64,000 nucleotides of DNA from CAWBYL01 sp963793025 (GCA_963793025.1 CAWBYL010000003.1:93790-157789), one strand, 5' to 3'; positions 18,423 to 27,579 are shown, counted from the stretch's first letter. Notes: generated from the sequence alone by a model not told the origin. A program made the numbers and translations.

Positions 18423-18995
18423 GACCCAGCCCCCAACCCTGAGGCCTCGAGCCGGTCGGCCAGCTTGGCCAGGCCCAGGCGGATGCGGCTCTTGACGGTT
18501 CCTTCGGGGAGCTCGAGGCGGGCGGCCACGTCGCGGTAGCTCAGACCGCCGAAGTAGGCGAGGACGATGGCGTCGCGCTCGCCGTCGGAGAGTTCGGCCA
18601 GCGCCTCGGTGAGGTGCTCGGCCTGGACCCGCCGCATGGCGTCGGTCTCGACGTCGGGAGCACGCTCGACTGATTCCCGGTCGACCCTGTCCTCCCGCCG
18701 GCGGCGGGCCTCCTCGGACCGGACCCGCTCCACGGCCCGGCTGTGGGCCTGGCGCAGGAGGAAGGAGCGCGAGCGCGCCGCGGTCCGAATCGAAGCGGGT
18801 GGGTTCGTTCCAGAGTCGGAGGAAGACCTCCTGGGTGATCTCCTCGGCCATGGCCCGGTCGGTGAGGACCCGGTAGACCAGTCCGTGGACGCCGTCGCCG
18901 TGGCGGTTGTAGACCTCGGCCAGGGCGCGTTGATCCCTCTTCACGACGCCGACCATGAGGTCGGCGTCATCGAGGTCCTGCCACTTCGGATCCAT
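18419..18995 (-). pseudogene. sigK: SigK-like ECF sigma factor, frameshifted as given
   Basis: The N-terminal frame from ATG 18995 encodes sigma region 2: AEVYNRHGDGVHGLVYRVL, then MAEEITQEVFLRLW and FDSDRG. Region 4 lies in another frame: RSFLLRQAHSRAVERVRSEE, LSDGERDAIVLAYFGGLSYR and EGTVKSRIRLGLAKL, ending at 18419. Deleting one base near 18768-18778 (GCGC context) joins them into about 190 residues, normal for ECF sigma. I see no cysteine, whereas M. tuberculosis SigK senses redox through a Cys pair. If the break is real, the first frame reads on into rskA without a stop. Confidence 0.75.
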
Positions 18996-19105
18996 GCACC
19001 TCGCCATCGGGAGAGCCGCGAGAGGAGTGCCCCCGGGCCGGAACGCCCCCACGTTAGGGGAGTGCCGACCTGAACAGGTCCGCGCTCGGGTCCCGACCAC
19101 GGCGG

Positions 19106-20704
19106 TCACGACACGATCACCACGATGGAATGCCAGCCCGAAGCCCCGTCGGGGATCGGCTTGGCCCGGTCCTCGGTCTGGACCTCACCGCTGGAATCGG
19201 TCGAGCGGGCGGTGAGGGTGTGACGACCGGGGGTGGCGTCCCAGTCGTAGACCCACTGGACCCAGGTGTCGGCGTCGGGCACGGTGCCCAGGCGGGCGTC
19301 CTCCCACGGGCCGTCGTCCACCTGGACCTGGACGGACTCGATGCCGCGGTGGATGGCCCAGGCCACGCCGCCCACGGGGACGGATCCGGCGCTGGCCTTG
19401 CCCAGGCCCCGGGGGGTGTCGATGCGGGTCAGGGTCTTGATGGGAGCGACCTGGGCCCAGCCCCGCTGCACCCAGTAGGCGTCGTAGGCGTCGAAGGTGG
19501 TCAGCTCCATCTCGGTCAGCCACTTGGTGGCCGAGGTGTAGCCGTAGAGGCCCGGGACCACGAGACGGGCCGGAAACCCGTGCTCCACCGGCAGGGGCTC
19601 GCCGTTCATGCCGATGGCGATCATGGCGTCACGCCCGTCGGTCAGCAGGGCGGTCGGGGTGCCGGCGGTCCAGCTGTCGACCGAGCGGCTCACGAGCTGA
19701 TCGGCGCCGGCCTGGACGCCGGCCTCCTCGAGCAGCGGCTTGAGGGGGACGCCCAACCAGCGGGCGGTGCCGGCGAGGGTGCCACCGACCTCGTTGGACA
19801 CGCACACCATGGTGATGTCCCGCTCGATGAGCTCCCGGTTGACCAGGTCGTCGAAGGACAGCTCCAGCGGGTTGTCGACCATCCCGCCGATCTTCAGCTT
19901 CCAGCCCGACGGTGACACCTGGGGCACCACGAGGGCGGTGTCCACCCGGTAGAAGTCACGGTTGGCGGTGACGAAAGGGGTGATGCCGGAGACGCCGAGG
20001 TCGGTGCCGGCCGGGAGAGCGGCCGCGGGCGACGAGGGGGGCGGGAGCTCGAGGGCGTTGCGGGCCGCGCCCACGTCGAAGCGGCGCTGGAGGGCCCGAC
20101 CGGTGCCACCGATGACGGCGGCGCCGGCGCCGACGACGGCGGCGCTGACGAGGAACCGGCGACGGTCGAAGCCGCTCGGTGCGGGAGCGGGACGGTCCTC
20201 GGTGTCGGGGCCGGGCACCAGGTCGGCCAGCGAGCCCCGGATGAGCCACACCATGACGAGGACGCCCACCAGGGAGCCGAGCACTGACGGCCACGCGGCC
20301 GACAGGCCGGCTCCCGGGCGGGTGAGGGCGCTCCAGGTACCCACCGCACCGAGCACGAGGGTGCCGGCCACGCCGATCCAGAGCCGGCGGGTGGCGGCGA
20401 TGCCGAGGGCGATGGAGATGACGAACAAGATGATCGAGGTGCCGAGGATCAGGGCGTTCTTGTCGTTCTCCCCGAACGTCCGGATGGCGAACTCCTTGAC
20501 GCTGTTGGGGACGTTCTCGACCACGACCTGACCCACCGAGACCACCGACGTGGACGCACCGCGGAGCAGCCCGGCGAGGAGCTCACCGACGGCGAGAGCG
20601 GCGGCCGCGGCCAACAGTCCGGCCAGAGCCCCTCTCCACCACGGCACGTGACCGGTCCGCTCGGGACTGGTCGGTGCCTCGGGAAGGGGGAGCGTTGCCG
20701 TCAT
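19106..20704 (-). CDS. Membrane-anchored molybdopterin-dependent oxidoreductase (sulfite-oxidase fold)
   Basis: The 532-residue protein has four hydrophobic helices in its first 150 residues. A twin-arginine-like segment, FDRRRFLVSAAVVGAGAAVIGG, comes before the catalytic part. The Mo-cofactor domain carries ITMVCVSNEVGG, whose Cys (near residue 300) would coordinate molybdenum, then FPARLVVPGLYGYTSATKW. A C-terminal Mo-co dimerisation domain (WAIHRGIESVQVQVDDGPW) completes it. Related mycobacterial proteins are sulfite-oxidase-like enzymes of uncertain substrate. It precedes sigK by about 110 bp on the same strand, so it may belong to the same regulon. The ATG at 20704 directly precedes the hydrophobic region. 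Confidence 0.88.
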   Translation of the reverse strand: MTATLPLPEAPTSPERTGHVPWWRGALAGLLAAAAALAVGELLAGLLRGASTSVVSVGQVVVENVPNSVKEFAIRTFGENDKNALILGTSIILFVISIALGIAATRRLWIGVAGTLVLGAVGTWSALTRPGAGLSAAWPSVLGSLVGVLVMVWLIRGSLADLVPGPDTEDRPAPAPSGFDRRRFLVSAAVVGAGAAVIGGTGRALQRRFDVGAARNALELPPPSSPAAALPAGTDLGVSGITPFVTANRDFYRVDTALVVPQVSPSGWKLKIGGMVDNPLELSFDDLVNRELIERDITMVCVSNEVGGTLAGTARWLGVPLKPLLEEAGVQAGADQLVSRSVDSWTAGTPTALLTDGRDAMIAIGMNGEPLPVEHGFPARLVVPGLYGYTSATKWLTEMELTTFDAYDAYWVQRGWAQVAPIKTLTRIDTPRGLGKASAGSVPVGGVAWAIHRGIESVQVQVDDGPWEDARLGTVPDADTWVQWVYDWDATPGRHTLTARSTDSSGEVQTEDRAKPIPDGASGWHSIVVIVS

Positions 20705-20818
20705 GTCTCTTGTCCGCCACCGACGGGCGCCATGGATGACCACCTGGCCCGAGAACCGTCTGTGAACACCAGGGCCACACCGCTGGCCCCGTCGACGGCG
20801 ATGGGCCACCCTGGGGCC

Positions 20819-21655
20819 ATGGGCGATCTGTTCCCCGACCTCGACGCCAGCCTCCGACCGGTCCGCACCGACGATCCGCTCCGAGCCGCCTCGCTCATGG
20901 AGACCGAGGGGGCCTGCATCCTCACCGGTCTGCCGACGGGTGCCGAGTCGGCGGCGACCCTGGCCCGGCGGGTCCTGGGCGACCGGGTGATCGCCGATCC
21001 CGAGCCCATCGCCGTGCGTGAGGGAGGCGACCGCGACCCGAAGATCCGCAACGAGGCCGCCAACGAGGTCCCGCTCCCCATGCACACCGACGGCTTCACC
21101 TACGGCCACGACGCGCCCGACGCCATGTTCCTGTTGTGCGACCGCGACAGCGCCGTCGGCGGCGAGTCGGTGCTGATCGACACCCACGCGGTGCTCGACG
21201 CCCTGCAGACATCGCCACCGGGGAGCGACGGCGCCCGCCTGGCCGCCTTCGTCACGGCCACGGTGCTCGACCTGACCTCACCGGGCATGGTGGCCCGTCG
21301 GGGCACCATGGTCGTCCCCACGCCGGCGGGGTCGCCCATGTTCTGGCTGGGCGGCTTGCGGGACTGCGTCGGACCCCTCCCCGACGACCCCGATCCCGCC
21401 GGCACCGACGCCACCATCGACGAGGTCAACGCCTTGTTCGAGGCCCTGCGTCTCCGGGCCCACCGGTTCCGCGTCGGGCCCGGGGAGGCGGTGTGCGTGG
21501 ACAACCTCCGAGTCGCCCACTCCCGTGACGCCTACGCCGACCTCGACCGCCTGTTCTGGCGGGTCTGGGCGTGGACCGACCGGGCCCTCGGCATCCCCAC
21601 GGGTCAGCTGGCCTCCGACATCCGCTACGCCGCCGCGACGGCTGAGCCGCTGTGA
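20819..21655 (+). CDS. TauD/TfdA-like Fe(II)/2-oxoglutarate dioxygenase
   Basis: The 278-residue protein has the iron-binding HTD at residues 89-91 in PMHTDGFTYG. The distal His is near 234 in RVAHSRD, and the 2OG-binding Arg is probably the one in FWRVWAW. This is the TauD/clavaminate-synthase superfamily layout. I used ATG 20819; an in-frame ATG six codons upstream (20801) is also possible. It lies upstream of a second dioxygenase of a different subfamily with a 63-bp gap. Substrate unknown. Confidence 0.83.
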   Translation: MGDLFPDLDASLRPVRTDDPLRAASLMETEGACILTGLPTGAESAATLARRVLGDRVIADPEPIAVREGGDRDPKIRNEAANEVPLPMHTDGFTYGHDAPDAMFLLCDRDSAVGGESVLIDTHAVLDALQTSPPGSDGARLAAFVTATVLDLTSPGMVARRGTMVVPTPAGSPMFWLGGLRDCVGPLPDDPDPAGTDATIDEVNALFEALRLRAHRFRVGPGEAVCVDNLRVAHSRDAYADLDRLFWRVWAWTDRALGIPTGQLASDIRYAAATAEPL

Positions 21656-21718
21656 ACGAGCCGTGAACGGGGTTGACGAAATGTTGACGCGGGCCCGTCC
21701 GATCGCCAGAGTCGGCTC

Positions 21719-22762
21719 GTGAGCTCCACCGTTCCCGTCATCGACCTTCGACCGTGGTTCGCCGGCGACCCCGCCGGTCGGGCGTCCGTCGTCCACGCGG
21801 TGGAGCAGGCCTGCTCGACCTACGGCTTCTTCCAGATCGTCGGCCATGGCATCGACCCCGACCTCGTGGCCGCCATGCTCGACGCCAACGACGCCTTCTT
21901 CGCCCTCCCCGAGGCCGAGAAGATGGCTCTGGTCCGTCCGCCCGAGGTCAACCGCGGCTACTCGCCGATCTCAGCCGAGTCCCTCGCCTACAGCCTCGGC
22001 GTCGATGCCCCTCCCGACCTGTTCGAGGCGTTCAACGTCGGCCGCGATGTCGTCGACGAGACCGATCCGGCGGTGATCGCCGAGCGGCACCGCATCTTCG
22101 CCGACAACCCGTGGCCCGACCCGCCGGAGCCGTTCCGCACTGCTGTCGTCGCCTACTTCGACGCCGTCGCCGAGCTGGCCCGAGAGGTCACCCGCATCTT
22201 CGCCACCGCCCTCGACCAGCCCGCCGAGTTCTTCGTCGACCGGTGCACCCACCCCACCGAGGTCATGCGGCTGCTGCGCTACGAGCGCCAGCCCGGTTCG
22301 CCCGACCCCGTCGAGGGCCAGCAGCGCATCGGCGCCCACACCGACTACGGGATCGTGACCGTCCTCTACGCCGACCCGGTGCCGGGCCTCGAGATCGTCG
22401 GCCCCGACGGCGCCTGGTGGCCGGTCCTGCCCACCGACGGCGCCTTCGTCGTGAACATCGGCGACATGCTGGCCGAGTGGACCAACGACCGGTGGCGCTC
22501 GACGCTTCACCGGGTGGCGCCACCGCCGGTCGGCGTGGACGGGCCCGCCACCCGCCGCTCGACCGCCTTCTTCCTCGACGGCGACTACGACACGCTCATC
22601 GAGTGCCTCCCGTCATGCTGCTCGGAGTCCAACCCCGCCCGGTACGAGCCCATCCTCGCCGGTGAGCACCTCATCCAGAAGCTGAACGGCTCCCGTGGGG
22701 GCCTGCGACCCGACACGGTCGACACCGTCGGCGAGCGGATGGGCTCGGTCACCGCCCGCTGA
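21719..22762 (+). CDS. Isopenicillin-N-synthase-like Fe(II)/2OG dioxygenase
   Basis: This 347-residue enzyme has the N-terminal DIOX_N region (VPVIDLRPWF, ACSTYGFFQIVGHGI). The catalytic facial triad is His207, Asp209 (HTDYG) and His264 (LHRVAP). RRSTAFF near 278 carries the 2OG-binding Arg and Ser. Related bacterial proteins include the ethylene-forming and flavonol-synthase-like enzymes, so the substrate is open. It starts at GTG 21719. Two TTGACG-like hexamers lie 30-50 bp upstream. Confidence 0.88.
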   Translation: MSSTVPVIDLRPWFAGDPAGRASVVHAVEQACSTYGFFQIVGHGIDPDLVAAMLDANDAFFALPEAEKMALVRPPEVNRGYSPISAESLAYSLGVDAPPDLFEAFNVGRDVVDETDPAVIAERHRIFADNPWPDPPEPFRTAVVAYFDAVAELAREVTRIFATALDQPAEFFVDRCTHPTEVMRLLRYERQPGSPDPVEGQQRIGAHTDYGIVTVLYADPVPGLEIVGPDGAWWPVLPTDGAFVVNIGDMLAEWTNDRWRSTLHRVAPPPVGVDGPATRRSTAFFLDGDYDTLIECLPSCCSESNPARYEPILAGEHLIQKLNGSRGGLRPDTVDTVGERMGSVTAR

Positions 22763-22794
22763 GGGCGAGCGGAGGGTCGATACCCTCCGCAGGG

Positions 22795-23664
22795 ATGGCA
22801 CGAGCTGCTCTACGACACCGAGCGAACGTCGACGGCGCCTGGTTCGTCGACGAGCGGTGCATCGACTGCGGCACCTGTCGGGAGATCGCCCCCCAGCTGT
22901 TCGGGGTGGCCGGGGGCCAGTCGGTGGTCATCCGCCAACCCGACGAGGACGACATCCCGGCGTGGTTGGCCGCCCAGGCCTGCCCGACGTCGTCGATAGG
23001 CACCCTCGACCACCGGCCCCGGCCCGGCCGGCTCTACCCACGTGAGGTCGAGGGCGGGAGTGGGGTCTTCGACGTGGGCTACTGCGCCGAGAGCTCCTTC
23101 GGCGCCTCCGCCTGGTTCCTCACCCGATCCGAGGGCAACGTGCTGGTCGACTCCCCCCGGTTCACCGACGCCCTGGCCGGTCCCTTCGCCGAGGCCGGCG
23201 GCATCGCCCACGTGGTGCTGACCCACCGCGACGACGTGGCCGACGCCGACCGGTGGGCCGAGCGGTTCGGGGCCCGGGTGTGGATCCACGCCGACGACGC
23301 CGGAGCGGCGCCCTACGCCACCGACCTGATCACCGGCGGACCGGGCCAGACCACGCCGATCGCTCCGGGGTTGGTCGCCCATCCCGTCCCCGGGCACACC
23401 AAGGGGAGCGTGGTGTTCGTGGCCGACGACCGGGTGGCCTTCACGGGTGACTCCCTGGCCTGGAGCGACGAGCGCGAGGACCTCACCGCCTTCCGCGGGG
23501 CGTGCTGGTACTCCTGGACCGAGCAGACCCGCTCGTTGCAGGCCCTCGCCGACAACGCCACCTTCGCCTGGGTGCTCCCCGGCCACGGTGGCCGGGTGCG
23601 CCTCGAACCGGCCGACGCCCACCGCCGCCTGCTCGCCCTCGTCGCCCGCATGGCCTCCCGCTAG
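22795..23664 (+). CDS. Ferredoxin-metallo-beta-lactamase fusion protein
   Basis: The first 70 residues are a one-cluster ferredoxin: Cys22, Cys25 and Cys28 in CIDCGTC, and Cys63 before Pro. From about residue 85 an MBL-fold hydrolase follows. Its metal site is atypical: LTHRDDVADADRW replaces the canonical H-x-H-x-D-H, while HPVPGHTKGS, FTGDSLAW and VLPGHGG are present. Ferredoxin-MBL fusions are known in actinobacteria and plastids without a settled reaction. The start ATG follows GGAGGGTC-like sequence, 32 bp after the dioxygenase stop. It is convergent with the GGDEF-EAL gene across a palindrome. Confidence 0.85.
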   Translation: MARAALRHRANVDGAWFVDERCIDCGTCREIAPQLFGVAGGQSVVIRQPDEDDIPAWLAAQACPTSSIGTLDHRPRPGRLYPREVEGGSGVFDVGYCAESSFGASAWFLTRSEGNVLVDSPRFTDALAGPFAEAGGIAHVVLTHRDDVADADRWAERFGARVWIHADDAGAAPYATDLITGGPGQTTPIAPGLVAHPVPGHTKGSVVFVADDRVAFTGDSLAWSDEREDLTAFRGACWYSWTEQTRSLQALADNATFAWVLPGHGGRVRLEPADAHRRLLALVARMASR

Positions 23665-23679
23665 CCCCCTCCCCCCGCC

Positions 23680-23715
23680 CTGCTCCCTCCCCCCGAACTG
23701 CTCCCTCCCCCCGAA
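23680..23715 (+). repeat. Exact 18-bp tandem duplication in a C-rich tract
   Basis: CTGCTCCCTCCCCCCGAA occurs twice back to back (23680-23697 and 23698-23715). A degenerate third unit lies before it. The second copy runs into the palindrome that begins at 23713. Confidence 0.85.
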
Positions 23716-23762
23716 CTGGTGGGCACCGCACATCACATGTGATGCGCAGCGCCCACCAGTTC
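23713..23762. terminator. 50-bp two-tier palindrome after ferredoxin-MBL gene
   Basis: The outer arms GAACTGGTGGGC and GCCCACCAGTTC pair over 12 bp. The centre is the perfect palindrome CATCACATGTGATG. The 25-nt half-arms differ at only three positions. A C-rich tract precedes it and a G-rich tract (GGGGTGGGGGG) follows. It lies between convergent genes and probably ends both transcripts. Confidence 0.7.
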
Positions 23763-23787
23763 GTAGGGGTGGGGGGACGGGGACGGG

Positions 23788-25941
23788 TCAGGAGCGGACG
23801 CCGCCGCCGGCGCGCTTGGCCTCGTAGAGCGCCTCGTCGGCCCGCCGCAGGGCGTCGATGGGATCCTCCCCGGCCCGCCGCACGGCGATCCCGGCGGACA
23901 AGCCGGCCCCGTGGGGCCCGAGCACGCCGCCGGCGGCGGCGACGAGCACCGCTACCTGGCTCTCCAGTACCGCGACCGGACGAGGGGGCATCATCGCCGC
24001 GAACTCGTCGCCGCCGACCCGGTAGAGCGCGGCTTCGGCAGGGAGGCAGCTCGCCACCGCCCGGGCGGTGGCGGCCAGCAGCTCGTCACCGAACAGATGG
24101 CCCCGGGTGTCGTTCACCAGCTTGAAGTCGTCGACGTCGAACATGGCCACGGCCACGACGTCATCGGGTTCGAGCCCCCGCAGAGCCTCGTGGAAGCAGG
24201 CGTGGTTGGCCAACCCGGTGAGCGGGTCGAACAGCGCCCGCCGCTCCACCGCTTGGAGGTGGGCGGCGTTCTCCAGACAGCTCCCGGCCAGCGTGGCCAG
24301 CAGCTCGGCCGGCTCGATCACGTCGGGGCCGAGCACCAGCGGCTGGCTGTGGGCGAGCAGGAGCAGCCCCGAGCGGCGGGGGCCGGCCTGCAACGGCAGC
24401 GCGACCACGGCGCAGGCCCCGGCGGCGCGCAGGTGGTCGCCGCCATCGAAGGCGAGGCCGGTGGCGTCACCACTCGAGTAGCACGAGGTGAGCGGATCGA
24501 GCAGCTCGACGAGGCGGACGGCGTCCTCGGTGGCGATCGAACCGAGCACGTCGGCCAGCGGACCACGGGCCGCCAACGGCTGGGCCTGTCCGGCCTCGAA
24601 CATGATCACCGCTCCGCTGTCGGTCCCCACCAGCTCACAGGCCGCCGTCACCACGGTGAGGGCGGTGACCGCCGGCTCCGACGCCGCCACCAGCGTGGCC
24701 GCCGTGCGTCCGAGGCGACGGAGAGGCACGACCGGCTCGCCCGGCAGCTCGCCCAGGCGGTCCCCGAGCAGACGGGCGCACACGTCGACCTCGTGGAGGG
24801 TGTCGGCGTCGAGGGCGTCGCGTGACTCGACGTTGAGGACACCGACCACCGAGTCCCCGGCCTGGATCGGCGTGCAGTACTCCGAGACGACCCCGGGGAT
24901 GGCTTCGAGGTAGGTGGGGTCGAGCTTCACGTCGGGGACGACGACCGACTCGCCGTACCGGAAGGTGCGGCCGGTGACTCCGGCACCGGGGTGCATCCCG
25001 TCCAGGACCTGCCACAGACCCCGCTGCGCCCGACAGCGCAGCCGCCCGGCGCTCTCCAGGTACACCGACGGCATGAGGCCACCGGAGTTGAACAACTCGT
25101 CGGCCACGACCTCGCAGGCCTCGCCGGCGGTGAAGGCGCTGGCGAGCCGGCGGGCCAGCGCCTCGGCGCCGTGGGCGCGGCGGTCGAGGTCCACCGCCGA
25201 CTGGGGACGGTCCGGCCAGGGGGCGTCGGGTCGAGCGAAGTGGAAACCCTGGGCGAGGGGGACCCCTGCGTCGCGCAACCAGCGCAGCTCGGAATGGGTC
25301 TCGACCCCCTCGGCGATGATCGTCGTGCCGACCTGGCGTCCGAAACCCAACAGGGCCGCCACCAGAGCCTGTCGAGTGGTGTCGTGGTCGATGCCCTCGA
25401 TGAGGGAGCGGTCGAGCTTCAGGAACTCGGGCTGCAGGTGCACGACCTGACGGAGCCCGGCGTAGCCGGATCCGACGTCGTCGAGGGCGACGCGAACGCC
25501 GTCGCCCGTCCACGCCGCGAGGTTGTGGCGAACGGTGTCGACGTCATCGAGAGCCTCCTGCTCGGTCAACTCGATCACGAGGCGGCCGGGAAGATGGGGT
25601 CGCACCGCCACCACATCGGGCGAGGCCAGATGGCGCGGCAGCACGTTGACGAAGAGGAGACGCTCGTCGGGCGGGTCGCCGAGGTCGATCACCGCCCGGA
25701 GGCACGCCGCCTCCAGTTCGCTCGACCACCCCTCCACCGCAGCGATGGCGAACCAGGTGTCAGGACTGCCGGGAACCTGGGGATCGACCGCCCGGGCCAG
25801 GGCCTCGTAGCCGATGGTCTGCCCGTCGGCGAGGCGGACGATGGGTTGCACGACGGCGCGCAGAGCACCCGGTGCGAGCAGGGCGCGTAGGCCTCCGGTG
25901 CCGACTCCGGTCGTCGCCGACCTCGTCGTGGTCATCGCCAT
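23788..25941 (-). CDS. c-di-GMP signalling protein, EAL-GAF-GAF-GGDEF
   Basis: The 717-residue protein starts with an EAL phosphodiesterase domain (about 25-245): YEALAR, ELTEQEA, ALDDVGSGYAGL, FLKLDRSL and AEGVETHSEL all retain the expected acidic and lysine residues. Two GAF-like sensory domains follow (about 275-400 and 430-575). The GGDEF diguanylate cyclase comes last (585-712), with intact GGDEF near residue 644 and DVDDFKLVNDTRGH. No membrane segment is seen, so it is cytosolic. EAL before GGDEF reverses the commonest order. Both activities look possible; the net direction cannot be told. Confidence 0.92.
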   Translation of the reverse strand: MAMTTTRSATTGVGTGGLRALLAPGALRAVVQPIVRLADGQTIGYEALARAVDPQVPGSPDTWFAIAAVEGWSSELEAACLRAVIDLGDPPDERLLFVNVLPRHLASPDVVAVRPHLPGRLVIELTEQEALDDVDTVRHNLAAWTGDGVRVALDDVGSGYAGLRQVVHLQPEFLKLDRSLIEGIDHDTTRQALVAALLGFGRQVGTTIIAEGVETHSELRWLRDAGVPLAQGFHFARPDAPWPDRPQSAVDLDRRAHGAEALARRLASAFTAGEACEVVADELFNSGGLMPSVYLESAGRLRCRAQRGLWQVLDGMHPGAGVTGRTFRYGESVVVPDVKLDPTYLEAIPGVVSEYCTPIQAGDSVVGVLNVESRDALDADTLHEVDVCARLLGDRLGELPGEPVVPLRRLGRTAATLVAASEPAVTALTVVTAACELVGTDSGAVIMFEAGQAQPLAARGPLADVLGSIATEDAVRLVELLDPLTSCYSSGDATGLAFDGGDHLRAAGACAVVALPLQAGPRRSGLLLLAHSQPLVLGPDVIEPAELLATLAGSCLENAAHLQAVERRALFDPLTGLANHACFHEALRGLEPDDVVAVAMFDVDDFKLVNDTRGHLFGDELLAATARAVASCLPAEAALYRVGGDEFAAMMPPRPVAVLESQVAVLVAAAGGVLGPHGAGLSAGIAVRRAGEDPIDALRRADEALYEAKRAGGGVRS

Positions 25942-26042
25942 GACTCATGGGATCGGCGTGATCCGGGCCGTCCTTGACCTGGCTCACCAATCCGTGGGGT
26001 GAACTCCGCCTGACCTCCACCTTGCCCACCGGCCGGCGCGGG

Positions 26043-27479
26043 TCAGGAACCGAGGACGGCGGCCGCTTCGGTCTCCACGCTGGTGCCGGCGAAGAAGGCC
26101 GGGTTGGCCCCGCCGTGCATGAGCACCGGGTTGGTGAAGGTGAAGTCCCGGAACTGGTCGGCGTCGATGACGCCGTGCTCGAGCAGCTCGTAGGCCTCGA
26201 CCATGACCTCCCCCATCACCGGGGCGTCCCAGTGCGAGACATCCGAACCGAGCATCGGCCGCAGACGGGCCGGGCGGCCCTCGAGATCGATGGCGTAGGC
26301 CACACCGACCAGGGGATCGTCGGCCTCGCAACCGAAGAACATGCGGTCCTCGAAGGGGCGCAGGATGTCCTCCAGCGAGGTGATTCCGGCCTCGGCGAAC
26401 TCGTCGAGCTGAGCGGGGCGGCCGGGAGGACGCGAGAAGTACTCCCCCAGCCGTTCGAGGTTGGCCCGCATCTGGTCGTCGCCGTAGCGCTCGACCAGGC
26501 CGAGCATGGCGCTGACGTCGAGGTGCGACGGATCGAGCTGGTCGATGGCGTGGCCGCCCCGCTTGCTCCAGTGGCCCACCACGTCGGCGAGCAGACTGGC
26601 GCCCCAGGCCACGCCGCCTTCGAGGAACCCGACCCGCAGGTCGGGGAAGCGCCGGAACACCCCGCCCAGGAACAGGGCCTTGGCCAGCACGGCATGGTTG
26701 CCGGCGATCCCCCCGATGTGGTTGAAGACGTAGCTCGACACCGAGCGGGCGGAGTGCGTGTACTGCAGTGACGAGTGGAAGGCCGGGGCCACGCCGAGCT
26801 CGACGCACGCCGCCCACACCGGGTCGTAGTCGTAGGCGCTGTCCAGGCCGAAGACGTCGAGGCGACTCCCCCCGGCGGGGACGGGACGGGCGGCGTTCCC
26901 GGCCAGCACCACCGAGCGGAAGCCCAGCTCCTGCACGGCGTGGCGCAGCGCGCCCACCGCCATGTCGGGTGTGTCCATGGGGATGACGGCGGCCGGCGCG
27001 AAGCGGTCCTGATAGCCGGCGAACAGTCGGCTGATGTATCGGTTGACCCCGCGGCACGCGTGGTCCCGCAGCTCGTTGTCACCCGTCTCGACCAGCCCGA
27101 GGGTCCAACTGGGGTAGATCGCCATGAAGTCGATGCCCAGCTCGTCGAGGCGCTCGTACATGAGGCTGGGCAGATGGGCGGTGGCCCGTTCCCGGGGATC
27201 GGCGACCGGGTTCCCCCACCACGACGGCATCGACGCCCACCGCTCGAGGACCTCCGGGGCCGAACGATCGGCCTGGAACACGGCCGTGTCGAACGGGCCC
27301 TGCACCTGGCGGGCGTAACGCTCGGCCAGCGCCGCGCCGCCGCTGTCGGCGAGATAGCTCATGATCTCGTCGTTCACGAGGGGCATGAACTCGAGGAAGT
27401 GGCCGTCGCCGTCGACGATGGGGTGACCGACCCTCCGCCGGACCTCGGCCGCGTCGACGTGGTGCTCGGTCATGGCCAT
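26043..27479 (-). CDS. Amidohydrolase-2 family metal-dependent hydrolase
   Basis: This 478-residue TIM-barrel hydrolase has the N-terminal metal motif DGDGHFLE. Later it carries FAPAAVIPMDTPDMAV, FLEGGVAWG and the C-terminal GSDVSHWDAP that supplies the last metal-binding Asp. Such proteins cleave or decarboxylate aromatic or cyclic acids (the ACMSD/LigW-type superfamily). The start is one of two adjacent ATGs (27479 or 27473) after GAGGGGG. It is divergent from the CitE-like gene, with a palindrome between them at 27545-27566. Confidence 0.87.
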   Translation of the reverse strand: MAMTEHHVDAAEVRRRVGHPIVDGDGHFLEFMPLVNDEIMSYLADSGGAALAERYARQVQGPFDTAVFQADRSAPEVLERWASMPSWWGNPVADPRERATAHLPSLMYERLDELGIDFMAIYPSWTLGLVETGDNELRDHACRGVNRYISRLFAGYQDRFAPAAVIPMDTPDMAVGALRHAVQELGFRSVVLAGNAARPVPAGGSRLDVFGLDSAYDYDPVWAACVELGVAPAFHSSLQYTHSARSVSSYVFNHIGGIAGNHAVLAKALFLGGVFRRFPDLRVGFLEGGVAWGASLLADVVGHWSKRGGHAIDQLDPSHLDVSAMLGLVERYGDDQMRANLERLGEYFSRPPGRPAQLDEFAEAGITSLEDILRPFEDRMFFGCEADDPLVGVAYAIDLEGRPARLRPMLGSDVSHWDAPVMGEVMVEAYELLEHGVIDADQFRDFTFTNPVLMHGGANPAFFAGTSVETEAAAVLGS

Positions 27480-27544
27480 GGCCAACCCCCTCGTGTCCCC
27501 CGGGACAGCTCGTTGGACGGACCTCCGTCCGGGAGCGAGAATAC

Positions 27545-27566
27545 TTGCATCGCTCAAGTGATGCGA
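27545..27566. promoter_or_regulatory. Palindromic operator candidate between divergent genes
   Basis: An interrupted 22-bp inverted repeat with half-sites GCATC and GATGC flanked by matching T/A and CT/AG. It is 65 bp upstream of the amidohydrolase ATG and 14 bp before the CitE-like ATG. It is A/T-rich for this DNA, and the spacing is typical of TetR- or GntR-type operators. No regulator gene is adjacent. Confidence 0.5.
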
Positions 27567-27579
27567 CACCGGGGGGACG

